Source of the DNA: Lamellibrachia columna
Taxonomy: Eukaryota > Annelida > Polychaeta > Sabellida > Siboglinidae
DNA: 64,000 bases
Reading direction: 5' to 3'
NCBI GenBank assembly: GCA_963662155.1
Contig: OY759267.1
Coordinates: 18,829,882 to 18,893,881, forward strand
Positions 46,079 through 57,900 of the stretch are shown here, in pieces. The notes under the pieces are model-generated. The model was given only the letters and a program-made list of their open reading frames with translations. It had not been told where the DNA came from and ran no database searches. The position numbers were made by a program, and so were the translations under genes. Within the stretch, counting starts at the first letter, position 1, and each line of letters begins with the position of its first letter.

Positions 46079-46549
46079 TTTTTAGTGCAGTTTCTGAATA
46101 TGTAAACAGTTTTCATATGTGAGTAGTACTTTTTTTGTTATTGTCTAATAAATGTGATGATGTGTCGCCAGCGATAATGATTGTCAGCCATTTTGAATAA
46201 AGTGTGATGTCTGACAACTTATAAACACAAATATTTCACTGTGACTGAATTCTTGAGGATATTACCTTTCCAAAAATGTATACATGTGTATTGAAATTCT
46301 TTATAGTAATGAAATGACATGCGTTTAAAGAATAGCATAGCAATTTCTTGAAAAAAATCCGGGTCTCTAAAGATTAAATGATTTAATGTCTCAGTTCAAT
46401 GCCGTCATATTACATGTTTTGCACCGACTTGCACTGACAACTTTGTGGAAAAAACTGACATGATGTTCCTGAAATTAAATGCATGCAGTGATAGTAGAAT
46501 GAACTCTAGCTTGTTGTCTATTCCATTGCCTAAATGGTATATTGTATTA

Positions 46550-46851
46550 ATTCCACATAATTGGTCCTATTCTAGACAACCAATCAATTGGTCATATTCC
46601 AACCAATATAATTGGTCCTAGCCTAACCAATTTACATTGGTTGCTACATGACCTAGATATATTAACCAATAACTTGGTTAAATTGACCAACATATGTTGG
46701 TTACTATTCTAACCAATATGGATTGGTTAAAAAGTTAACCATAAAAAATTGGTTGTCTTAACCAAGAGATTGGTTGGACACATATCTACCAACCACATTG
46801 GTTGAATTTGACCAATAACCTGGACATTTTAACCAATCTGTTTTTAGAGTG
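46550..46851. repeat. right subterminal ATTGG/CCAAT array
   Basis: Many AACCAAT/ATTGGTT copies (for example CCAATTTACATTGGTTGCTA) run up to the right terminus, mirroring the left array but with different spacing. Confidence 0.85.
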
Positions 46852-46950
46852 TAGGCATGCGTTAATATGAATTAAATCGTATTGTCCCGCATATTTTATT
46901 TGTTGTGTCTTGCAAACAACGGCCGACCAGATCGGGGCGGGTTGGCGCAT

Positions 46951-47102
46951 GGGTCATCATGAGTAATCATGGGTTATCACGAGTCATCATGGGTCATCAT
47001 GGGTGATCATGAGTCATCATGGGTCATCATGAATCATCATGGGTCATCATGGGTCATCATGAGTCATCATGGGTCATCACGGGTCATCATGGGTCATCAT
47101 GG
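46951..47102. repeat. 10-bp tandem repeat
   Basis: About fifteen copies of GGGTCATCAT alternating irregularly with GAGTCATCAT. Confidence 0.93.
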
Positions 47103-47689
47103 AGATTTAGCGTGTTACCGACAGGCCAAACCCCGATCTCTGACTTGATCCGCGTCCTTCAACCTTGCTTTTCAATTAAGTTTGCAAAAACAATATTTCA
47201 ATAATTTATCTTAAAATGACCTCTTAATTTCCTCATATATGGTGAACCACATTTTTTAGGCATTTCTCATAACATATGTCTCCTCGTTCTAGGATCAACC
47301 GAGTCGGCCTGTCCTTTCTAGCGTATCCACATCCTTCTTGCAAAATGACCTCGATCCAGTATTCCAAATTCCGGATTTCATTCCTTACTTTCCTGAAACT
47401 TTCAGGTCAGCACCATGATTTGGTGACCCGGGAGCAAGAAGGGGCAGTTGCCCCCTGGCGCAGGGTTCGGGAGGTGTGCCAAATTGATAACCAAGTGAAC
47501 TCACCCAGCAAGCACGTTGCATCATGGAATCGTGACCTATTATAATATGAAGTTGCGTGTGTGGTGTTTCTCGGTGATGTTTACTGTACCGATTTAGATG
47601 GAGTCGAACTTTCTACAGTCATCTGCGACTGCAGGCTGCTTCTTGAAAATGCACCTAAGCGTCCTTTGAAGCTGACTTCGTTCATCGAC

Positions 47690-47854
47690 TCGTACGGTGA
47701 CGATACACGTGGTCCCGAGAGAGAGAGTTGCACTACGACTTCTGATCACGATTGCAGTGTCAGTTGCGAACGCTCTTTCAGTAAGTTAAAGCTGATTCTA
47801 ACGTACCAGCGAGCGTCAGTGGCCATTAATTGTTGGGACTTCAAAGCGAGATAA
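47690..47854 (+). pseudogene. hAT transposase dimerisation-domain scrap
   Basis: The frame contains CSVSCERSFSKLKLILTYQR, close to the VASCERSFSKLKLIKxxLR motif at the C-terminus of TTF-type zinc-finger hAT transposases. Little else of the gene is recognisable, although the open frame from 47561 may include more. Confidence 0.7.
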
Positions 47855-48187
47855 GCTATTCTGGTGTAGTCGCGTGCGTGCATGCGTGCGTGGGTATGTG
47901 GATGCGTGCGTGCATTTACTGATTGTTATTGATTATGTGTTCTGCTGTTAGTTTGGTACTCTTTTTTCTGGACAGTTTCACGATTGATAGAGTAGGGTGA
48001 GGCAAGGAAGACGCCCCTTCGTATTTCCAACAATATAAGTGCTTACTGTCTGTCTCTGGTGGATAAATGCAATGCTACTACCTAGTGCATTTTCTGCCCA
48101 AAGGTACGTGCAGATTAAATATACAGTAAGAAAAAATCTGCATTTACAATTTTTCTGCATGGCTGATGTAATAATTGTATATTTGTA

Positions 48188-48796
48188 ATGTTGTACTGAA
48201 TCACACGGATCTCGCTAAACGTCGTACAACCTTTTTTACGTTCATTATTAGTGTATACAGTTCACTTTATTGTAATGTTGTACTGAATCACACGGATCTC
48301 GCTGAACGTCGTACAACCTTTGTTACGTTCATTATTAATGTATACAGTTTCCTTTATTGTAATGTTGTGCTGAATCACACGGATCTCGCTGAACGTCGTA
48401 CAACCTTTTTTACGTTCATTATTAATGTATACAGTTCCCTTTATTGTAATGTTGTGCTGAATCACACGGATCAAGCTGAACGTCGTACAACCTTTTTTAC
48501 GTTCATTATTAGTGTATACAGTTCACTTTATTGTAATGCTGTGCTGAATCACACGGATCTCGCTGAACGTCGTACAACCTTTGTTACGTTCATTATTAAT
48601 GTATACAGTTCCCTTTATTGTAATGTTGTGCTGAATCACACGGATCTCGCTGAACGTCGTACAACCTTTTTTACGTTCATTATTAGTGTATACAGTTCAC
48701 TTTATTGTAATGTTGTGCTGAATCACACGGATCTCGCTGAACGTCGTACAACCTTTTTTACGTTCATTATTAATGTATACAGTTCCCTTTATTGCT
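48188..48796. repeat. 87-bp tandem repeat, seven copies
   Basis: Unit begins TAATGTTGTGCTGAATCACA and ends ACAGTTCCCTTTATTG. Variants (ATTAGTG/ATTAATG, TTCAC/TTCCC, TTTTTT/TTTGTT) alternate, suggesting 174-bp duplication steps. Since 87 is a multiple of 3, it reads as a 210-residue open frame of 29-residue units, which I take as an artefact. Confidence 0.95.
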
Positions 48797-49272
48797 ACAA
48801 AATATAGGCGCAAGTTAGTATCAGCGCGGGCATTAAGAAATGTCTGCATCATGCCTACTATGGGCAAGACGCCCCCTTAGAGTGCCATGGTGTTTTTTGC
48901 TGATTCGAGACGATTCATTCCAATTTGATATGGTCATTAGTGTGCACCACACTGACACGTTAGATTCGTCTGATAAGAATAAATCGGACAAATCATATTG
49001 TAAAATCTGTTACAATATTGATATAAACAGCGCGGGAATAAGCGTAAGATAACTTATGGCTTTATTATCTGCCTGCTGACAGGCACTAATCTTACGTGAC
49101 AAGTGATTGTAATAAAAACCTGCATGTAATAAAGATTAGGCCGGCTGCTGCTGACATTGCTACTGACGACATTGGTGTGTGTTTCATTTGCTGCCGTTTC
49201 TTCTTTTACAGCTGCTGCCTATACCGCTGCCGACACGATAATAATAATAATAATATATCATTATAATATATC

Positions 49273-49276
<4 letters not shown>

Positions 49277-49340
<64 letters not shown>
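49277..49340. repeat. (AT)n microsatellite
   Basis: About 64 bp of pure TA, flanked by ATAATAATA and its complement. Confidence 0.95.
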
Positions 49341-49343
<3 letters not shown>

Positions 49344-49849
49344 ATGATAATAATAACAATATTATTATTAACACTATGCGCACTATTGGGCTTCAACACA
49401 GTTTAGCACGAATGTACATAAGCGAAGGAAGCTGTAAAAAAGCCGCGTTGCCTGTAAAGGCGAATCAAGCAAGGAAAGGTCGACCAAACAAAACGTTAAT
49501 GGAAACGTCCACTTGAATAAAAAACAACAATACGGAATCGGACCGGACCAAGATTAGACGGTAAACGAAATCGGTGACACAAATGACCACTCAATTGATT
49601 GTTAGTGCCACGCTCCAAGGCGACATAATCGTTAAATGCGACTTCAATAGAGTTGGTCGTTATTAGAAGCGACCATTGTGGTGGCGCGTGGCATTAAGCC
49701 GACGAGCGACCGGAACGAGTCCTAATATCCCGGGAAATGTTGAGGAAATGATAAATCAACGTCCATCAAACAGTGACGAGCAGTCATCCAATGCACATTC
49801 GCGACAATTACGTGTTTCCTGACGGCAACAGACCACATTTACGACCCGT
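49341..49849. other. no recognisable gene
   Basis: Unique sequence; the open frame crossing the AT tract is an artefact. Confidence 0.35.
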
Positions 49850-50125
49850 CCGCCATTAATAGTCCCTATGAAAATGATGATTGCTCATGATGAGTGATTT
49901 TTTTCCGAGCAAGCACTTTTATATCGGATGCTTTAGTAAAGTTCATGTTACTACTACGTTGCATCCAACATTTGATGGCAATAGACAGATGCTGACCGTT
50001 CACGTATCGATACACTTCATGACTATTATGCAGAAAGTACCAACATCTCAAAAACTGAAGGATATCATCTTTGGGTGCGTTGTTTAAAAAAAAGAGGTAT
50101 GTCATTTTCACGAGTTTCACACAGC
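49850..50125 (+). repeat. interspersed repeat family B, left part
   Basis: Matches 61125-61410: CCGCCATTA, [24 protein letters not shown] sequence, CACCAACATCTCAAAA and GAGGTATGTCATTTTCACGA. It is separated from its right part (51810-51880) by the 29-bp minisatellite. Confidence 0.72.
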
Positions 50126-51815
50126 ATGCGTGTTTGTAGAGGGTAAATGTACTGTGAGATGTTTGTATAGGGTAAATGTACTGTGGGATGTTTGCATAGG
50201 GTAAGTACTGTAAGATGTTTGTAGAGGGTAAATGTACTGTGAGATGTTTGTATAGGGTAAATGTACTGTGAGATGTTTGTAGAGGGTAAATGTACTGTGA
50301 GATGTTTGTAGAGGGTAAATGTACTGTGAGATGTTTGTAGAGGGTAAATGTACTGTGAGATGTTTGTATAGGGTAAATGTACTGTGAGATGTTTGTAGAG
50401 GGTAAATGTACTGTGAGATGTTTGTAGAGGGTAAATGTACTGTGAGATGTTTGTAGAGGGTAAATGTACCGCGAGATGTTTGTAGAGGGTAGATGTACTA
50501 TGAGATGTTTGTAGAGGGTAAATGTACCGCGAGATGTTTGTAGAGGGTAAATGTACTGTGAGATGTTTGTAGAGGGTAAATGTACTTTGAGATATTTGTA
50601 GAGGGTAAATGTACTGTGAGATGTTTGTAGAGGGTAAATGTACCGCGAGATGTTTGTAGAGGGTAAATGTACTGTGAGATGTTTGTAGAGGGTAAATGTA
50701 CTGTGAGATGTTTGTAGAGGGTAAATGTACTGTGAGATGTTTGTAGAGGGTAAATGTACTTTGAGATATTTGTAGAGGGTAAATGTACTGTGAGATGTTT
50801 GTAGAGGGTAAATGTACCGCGAGATGTTTGTAGAGGGTAAATGTACCGCGAGATGTTTGTAGAGGGTAAATGTACTGTGAGATGTTTGTAGAGGGTAAAT
50901 GTACTGTGAGATGTTTGTAGAGGGTAAATGTACTGTGAGATGTTTGTAGAGGGTAAATGTACTGTGAGATGTTTGTATAGGGTAAATGTACTGTGAGATG
51001 TTTGTAGAGGGTAAATGTACTGTGAGATGTTTGTAGAGGGTAAATGTACTGTGAGATGTTTGTAGAGGGTAAATGTACCGCGAGATGTTTGTAGAGGGTA
51101 GATGTACTGTGAGATGTTTGTAGAGGGTAAATGTACTGTGAGATGTTTGTAGAGGGTAAATGTACTGTGAGATGTTTGTAGAGGGTAAATGTACTGTGAG
51201 ATGTTTGTATAGGGTAAATGTACTGTGAGATGTTTGTAGAGGGTAAATGTACTGTGAGATGTTTGTAGAGGGTAAATGTACTGTGAGATGTTTGTAGAGG
51301 GTAAATGTACCGCGAGATGTTTGTAGAGGGTAGATGTACTATGAGATGTTTGTAGAGGGTAAATGTACCGCGAGATGTTTGTAGAGGGTAAATGTACTGT
51401 GAGATGTTTGTAGAGGGTAAATGTACTTTGAGATATTTGTAGAGGGTAAATGTACTGTGAGATGTTTGTAGAGGGTAAATGTACCGCGAGATGTTTGTAG
51501 AGGGTAAATGTACCGCGAGATGTTTGTAGAGGGTAAATGTACTGTGAGATGTTTGTAGAGGGTAAATGTACTGTGAGATGTTTGTATAGGGTAAATGTAC
51601 TGTGAGATGTTTGTAGAGGGTAAATGTACTGTGAGATGTTTGTAGAGGGTAAATGTACCGCGAGATGTTTGTAGAGGATAAATGTACCGCGAGATGTTTG
51701 TAGAGGGTAAATGTACTGTGAGATGTTTGTAGAGGGTAAATGTACTGTGAGATGTTTGTAGAGGGTAAATGTACTGTGAGATGTTTGTAGAGGGTAAATG
51801 TACTGCGAGATGTTT
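50126..51815. repeat. 29-bp minisatellite, ~58 copies
   Basis: Unit: ATGTTTGTAGAGGGTAAATG then TACTGTGAG. Variants (TATAGG, CCGCGAG, TTTGAGATA, GTAGATG) recur in blocks, so larger multi-unit segments were duplicated; 50460-50590 and 51305-51435, for example, share the same variant order. Three units make 87 bp with no stop in any minus-strand phase, which explains the 450-residue open frame there. Confidence 0.97.
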
Positions 51816-51885
51816 ACGAAAATCGTAGGACACATTTCCCAGGAATCCAAAGAAACATTATAATGGCGGCCTATGAAAAAAATGT
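51816..51885 (+). repeat. interspersed repeat family B, right part
   Basis: GTTTACGAAAATCGTAGGAC and ACATTTCCCAGGAATCC correspond to GTTTAAAGAAAATCGCAGGT and ACATTTTCCACTGAGCAC at 61445-61490. Confidence 0.65.
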
Positions 51886-52084
51886 GGTCTGTCCCTCATT
51901 CAGCTATAAATTGCTTTTCCCGTTATGAGCGGCCATATATTTTCATTCATTCGTGTCATTCTAATGTGTGGCTATGGGGGTGTGACAGGGGTCTTAACCT
52001 CCCACCTGGTTTGGGGGCCAACCTCCCATCTCCCACCTGTTTGTGGAGCCAACGTTCCACTCCCTCCATTTTGAGAGTTCACCT

Positions 52085-52215
52085 TCCACAATCCCACCTC
52101 CCACCTACTGTTGAGGCCAGCTCCCACCTCCCACCTACTGTTGAGGCCAGCTCCCACCTCCCACCTACTGTTGAGGCCAGCTCCCACCTCCCACCTACTG
52201 TTGAGGCCAGCTTCC
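52085..52215. repeat. 30-bp tandem repeat, about four copies
   Basis: Unit CTCCCACCTCCCACCTACTG then TTGAGGCCAG. CTCCCACCT phrases extend irregularly to about 51995 and 52245. Confidence 0.92.
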
Positions 52216-52568
52216 CACCTCCCACATTTTAGGTGCAACTTCCCGCTTCCAATCATAACCCCCTCGTTAGTAATAATACATTGGTCGGGCAACGGGCATC
52301 TGCTACAACCTGCTACTCTGATTCGTGAAAAACCAGTTGTTCCGCATAAAATGTTTGTCATTTGAAAATTTTAACTTACTGGATGTGGCTGATAATATTA
52401 TGTTTTCTTCGACATTTGTTAACGTAAAATGTTGGGGTGTTAAACTACACAATTTACCCCATACGTCGATCGGATCTGGAATACATGTATTATACCAAAA
52501 GCTTTATAATATCACAGTTATACATGTGAAAAGGCCAAGAACTAATGTTTTTAAGTAATACATCTATA

Positions 52569-53054
52569 CAGGGTGTCTCAAAAATGTATACGCATTTAAA
52601 TAACTTAAACAAATATCTTACATATTCAAACGGGTCATGCTTTGTGTGTGGCGAAGCGGTGGTTTGCATGGTATAGTTCACTATCGCAGGCATTACAGGC
52701 GCTGTCCAGCCATCATTTGCAACAGTGAACAATAGGGCCTTACGACAAACTCGTGCATATGTTTCTGCGACCTATGTTTGTCACTGATCGCCGCGCAGAA
52801 CTCCTCAGTTCCATTTCGTAATAATTGCGGTGTAGTTGGCTTGTAACCGTGCACCTTACCTTTCAGAGTAGGCCTATCACCTGTCTGATGGTGCTAAATC
52901 CGGACAATTCAATTCTTCTTATTCGGTGTATCCATCTTCCCGATAAATTGGCATTAACGTAAGCCTTGACATGACACTGGTAACGTTGTTTCTCCACGCG
53001 AAATATGACCTCAACTGAATTATTTAACATATGTTTTTGTGTTGAGACATCCTG
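52569..53054 (-). mobile_element. mariner-like transposon relic
   Basis: The left end CAGGGTGTCTCAAAAATG and the reverse-complemented right end CAGGATGTCTCAACACAA are flanked by TA (52567-52568 and 53055-53056). On the minus strand NANLSGRWIHRIRRIELSG corresponds to the LDANLPGRWIGRRGPIEWPP segment of mariner-type transposases. Only ~490 bp remain, with stops, so it is a dead internally deleted copy. Confidence 0.78.
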
Positions 53055-53056
53055 TA

Positions 53057-54425
53057 TCTGCATTTGCATGACGAGAAAACGGCTTTATGCTAGTTCAATG
53101 TGCTGTGTACAGACAAGTTATTAACCTTTCTGATGGAGGTCCACGCGAAGGCATCGCAGTACTGCTAACCTTTCCAAATGACTTGTTTGCGTAAACGAAA
53201 ATATTGATTTCAGCTAAGTATCCGACTATGCTCGGGTTTGGTTGCGACAGTTTGACTGTGTGTGCACAGGGCGCTAATTAGAACATGCACAACTTGAAGG
53301 TGAACGCCTTCCGCATATCGTAATGACCACCATATGAACGTGTTATCTGGTTTAGCTATACAACATACGTCACGTAGACAACGATAATGTGTATTTATGG
53401 AAGCCGAGCCCTTAAATAGACACCGTGGTCAACTTGGGTTAAATCCACACATTAACGAGCTGTACGTGACGAGACGCATCATTACAAATACATTATAAAC
53501 GCACTCCGGCGTTACTCTATAAATTTGGTATTTAACCAAACATTTGTGGAAGCCTTTAGTCCTTAAGTAGGACCTATTGGTCGAAGAGATTTAGATAAAA
53601 ATACCATGGAACTTAAAAGTTCAATACAAAAAGCTGATCTTGCACCACAGATCCATGAAAGGATATAGAGTAACATACTAAAAAATCCCCATGAATTCAC
53701 GTAGAGCTAAGCGCATAATTCATTTTGTTGGTGAAATGTCAAAACATGCTGCGAAAGATGTGTGTGTATATTGCGAGGTTGAGTTGTGACCTGGTCGTTA
53801 CGTTTCTAATTAATGTGCCAACTTTACTATGCTCCTTATCGTGTCGCTCAGCAGAAGAAAAACAGTGATATACAGCGGACAGAAATTATGTTCGATTTTA
53901 CTTAGGACTACTATCGATGAACGCAAACTCTCAATTTGCTAATATCGCCCAATAACATGCTTAATCTATCATATGTTCAATGACGAAATGACGGTCGCTA
54001 CTGGTGACGTCATTAGCACTCGTGCCTACATGCGTTGTGATATTAATATAGCTGTGAATAAACAATTGTTTGTTAGAACATTTGCGTTAATTACATGTAA
54101 AGGTCCCTCCTCGATTCATTCTTTTTGCTCGTCTGCTTTTGGAATCATTTTGTGAAAAATCAAACCTATCTAGCAACCGCTACGACACGCAGCAGCGCAT
54201 CCAGGGGGGTCTTAGGGGGTCCCGGAACTTCTGCGTTTATTGTTGCGTTATACGATTTTAGTTGCCGTGTCGTAGTTCCTGTCAACAGTGACACGTGTAG
54301 TTAAAATATCAACCAGAAGATTGCTGCAATCCCACCGGATGTTGCTTCCTCCGTGTTCGATTAGCGTTGGTCAAACAACGTTCAGTTGTGGTGACAGTCT
54401 CAAACGAATGTCAAGTCCAGCGCAG
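53057..54425. other. no recognisable gene
   Basis: Unique-looking DNA. A short GCATCCAGGGGGGTCTTAGG at 54196 looks like a decayed hAT-type terminus, and CAAACCTATCTAGCAACCGC near 54165 like the start of family A. Confidence 0.35.
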
Positions 54426-54429
54426 TTCT

Positions 54430-54915
54430 CGTTTCAATCTCGCAGGGTATCGTCTCCGATATGAATTGTCTCGTCGAAGTCTCGCAGTATTTTGTCGTCG
54501 ACCTTGCCCGTCTTAGTCGAACTAATTCTCGTGGTTTAATTCTGATCACACTCTCTAGCCGGATCTCGTCACCGACTTTGTTCAACTGTTCAACATCAGC
54601 AGAGATGAAGAACAGCGCCTGTGTCCTAAAATCACTCGAAAGATCTCGACGTCGCAGTCTCGCCCAGTGCGGTTCAACGTCTTCCCCCGGGATGTCAGCC
54701 AACCTTGTTCAACTGCATAAACCAATTCTTAGTCGTCAGAGCACTCTCGCGCTATATCTCGCTCAATTAACGCAGCAGTCTCGCACGTTTCCTTGGCACC
54801 GACCTCGTTCGACTGACTCAGATATAGCACGGCTATGTCAAAGCCGTGCTCAGATATCGTCGCAGTCTCGCAGGATTTCATCGCCGACATTGTTTGACTG
54901 TGTTAGGTTGATACT
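54430..54915. repeat. degenerate tandem repeat at the 3' end of the GPCR gene
   Basis: Phrases of the type GTCTCGCAGGATTTCATCGC then CGACNTTGTTCAACTG recur with 40-120 bp spacing (about 54475, 54555, 54700, 54780, 54870). On the minus strand they read as [18 protein letters not shown] and similar. The copy at 54870-54910 lies inside the predicted C-terminal tail of the receptor. Confidence 0.6.
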
Positions 54916-57900
54916 GGTGGTTATCGTGTCCTGGCCGGCGTCGTACATGCTCGTACTGTTGAACTTGAATGTGACGTCACGGGCGCCGGTGTAGACGGCG
55001 TAGATCTTCGGCGCGAACAGACACAGTAGCGTCACACTAGCGTTCAGCGTCAACGCCGAGCACACCAGCACCACCTGGCGGGGAACACACAGTAGATTTA
55101 AAAAGATTTAACAAGACTGCCATCCAAAGCAAAACACGCAGATGGAAAGTCGACAAGGAAGCCTTTGGCCGCTGTAATAACATCATCGTCATCTTCGTCT
55201 CAACCATCATGATACTGTGCCTAGGTAGAATTCTACCTAAGCACAGTTACCCCTACAGCCACCGTAACCTCTACAACCATCACAACCCTCACAACCGCAA
55301 CAACCTCTACAACCGTCACAACCCTCACAACCGCAACAACCTCTACAACCCTCACAACTACAACCTCTACAACCGTCACAACCCTCACTACCGCAACAAC
55401 CTCTACAACCATCACGACCCTCACAACCGCAATAACCTCTACAACCCTCACAACCGCAACAACCTCTACAACCGCAACAACCTCTACAACCCTCACAACC
55501 CTCACTACCGCAACAACCTCTACAACCATCACGACCCTCACAACCGCAATAACCTCTACAACCCTCACAACCGCAACAACCTCTACAACCCTCACAACCG
55601 CAACAACCTCTACAACCCTCACAACCCTCACTACCGCAACAACCTCTACAACCATCACGACCCTCACAACCGCAACAACTTCTACAACCGTCACAACCAC
55701 ACTACCGCAACAACCTCGTCACAACCCTCACAACCGAAACAACCTCTACAACAGTCACAACCCTCACAACCGCAACAACCGTCACAACCGTCACAACCGC
55801 AAAAACAGTCACAACCCTCACAACCGCAACAACCTCTACAACCCTCACAACCCTCACAACCGCAAAAACAGTCACAACCCTCACAATCGCAACAACCGTC
55901 ACAACCCTCACAACCGCAACAACCGTCACAACAGTCAAAACCCTCAAAACTGTCACAACCGTCACAACCCTCACAACCGCAACAACCGTCACAACCCTCA
56001 CAACCGTCACGACCCTCACTACCGCAACAACCTCTACAACCGTCACAACCATCACAACCGCAACAACCGTCACAACCGCAACAACCCTCACAACCGTCAC
56101 AACCCTCACAACCGTCACAACCATCACAACCGCAACAACCGTCACGACCCTCACCACCGCAACAACCTCTACCACCGTCACAACCCTCACAACCGCAACA
56201 ACCTCTACAACCCTCACAAACCTCACAACCGCAACAACTTCTACAACCATCACAACCCTCACAACCGCAACAACCGTTACAACCCTCACAACCGTCACAA
56301 CCCTCACAACCACAACAACCGTCACTACCCTCACAACCGCAACAACCACTACAACGTCACAACCCTCACAACCGCAACAACCTCTACAACCCTCACAATC
56401 ACCACAACCTCTACAAACAATCGTCACAACCACAACAACCGCCACAACCTCTACAACCCTCACTACCGTCACAACCCTCACAACCGCAACAACCTCTACA
56501 ACAGTCACAACCCTCACAACCGCAACAACCTCTACAACCGTCACAACCCTCACAACCGCAACAACCTCTACAACCGTCACAACCACAACAACCGCCACAA
56601 CCACAACAACCGCAACAACCGCCACAACCGCAACAACCGCCACAACCGCAACAACCGCAACAACCGCCATAACCGCAAAAACCGTCACAACCACAACAAC
56701 CGCAAAAACCGAAACAGCCACAACAACACAACAACCGCCACAACCGCAACAATCGTCACAACATTCAAAACCCTCAAAACTGTCACAACCCTCACAACCC
56801 TCACAACCGCAACAACCGTCACAACCCTTACAACCGTTACAAACCCTCACAACCGTCACGACACTCACTACCGCAACAACCTCTACAACCGTCACAACCA
56901 TCACAACCGCAACAACCGTCACAACCTTAACAACCGCAACAATCCTCACAACCGTCATAACCCTCACAACCGTCACAACCATCACAACCGCAACAACCGT
57001 CACGACCCTCACAACCGCAACAACCTCTACCACCGTCACAACCCTCACAACCGCAACAACCTATATCACCGTCACAACCCTCACAACCGCAACAACCTCT
57101 ACAACCCTCACAACCGTCACAACCGCAACAACTTCTACAACCATCACAACCCTCACAACCGCAACAACCGTTACAACCCTCACAACCGTCACAACCCTCA
57201 CAACCACAACAACCGTCACTACCCTCACAACCGCAACAACCACTACAACGTCACAACCCTCACAACCGCAACAACCTCTACAACCCTCGCAATCACCACA
57301 ACCTCTACAAACAACCGTCACAACCGCAACAACCTCTACAACAGTCACAACCCTCACAACCGCAACAACCTCTACAACCGTCACAACCCTCACAACCACA
57401 ACAACCGCCACAACCACAACAACCGCAACAACCGCCACAACCGCAACAACCGCCACAACCACAACAACCGCAATAACCGCCACAACCGCAAAAACCGTCA
57501 CAACCACAACAACCGCAAAAACCGAAACAGCCACAACAACACAACAACCGCCACAACCGCCACAATTGCCACAACCGTCACAACCTCCACAACAACCACA
57601 ACAACCACAACAACTGCAACAACCGCCACAACCACAACAACACAACAACCGCCACAACAACCACAACAACACAACAACCGTCACAACCGCCACAACAAAC
57701 ACAATAACCGCCACAATCGCCACAACCACAACAACCGCAACAACCGCCACAACCGTCACAACCACAACAACCGCCACAATCGCCACAACCACAACAACCG
57801 ACAAAATCACAACAACCGCAAAAACCGTTACGACCGCCACAACCGCCACAACCGCCACAGCCACAACCGCCACAACCGCCACAACCGCCACAACCCTCAC

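Larger units (their letters stand above)
45321..46373 (+). mobile_element. piggyBac-like element nested in the larger transposon
   Basis: TTAA flanks both ends (45317-45320 and 46374-46377). The left end AACCTTTAGAAACCGG and the reverse-complemented right end TCTTTAGAGACCCGG are related, recalling piggyBac CCYT-type termini. The left end carries a perfect 22-bp palindrome (45336-45357). The interior holds a short two-frame gene with an acidic then a basic, Arg/Gly-rich part, but no catalytic domain. Confidence 0.62.
43009..46851 (+). mobile_element. TA-flanked inverted-repeat transposon with CCAAT/ATTGG ends and a spliced gene
   Basis: Both ends start CACTCTAAAAACAGATTGGT (identical for 21 bp) and are flanked by TA (43007-43008, 46852-46853). 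About 320 bp at the left and 290 bp at the right are packed with ATTGGTT/AACCAAT motifs spaced ~10-25 bp apart in both orientations. Inside are a multi-exon gene remnant (43390-44889) and an inserted piggyBac-like element (45321-46373). Without that insertion it is about 2.8 kb. A TA duplication is compatible with Tc1/mariner-like elements, but no DDE/D transposase is visible. Confidence 0.85.

Noticed and set aside
50498..51850. 450-residue minus-strand open frame
   Set aside because: It is the 29-bp minisatellite read three units at a time. No start context, domain or splice signals.
55209..56672. 487-residue open frame rich in Asn, His, Gln, Pro
   Set aside because: It follows the nonamer array; all frames on both strands are open because the units lack stop triplets. 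It lies in an intron of a minus-strand gene.
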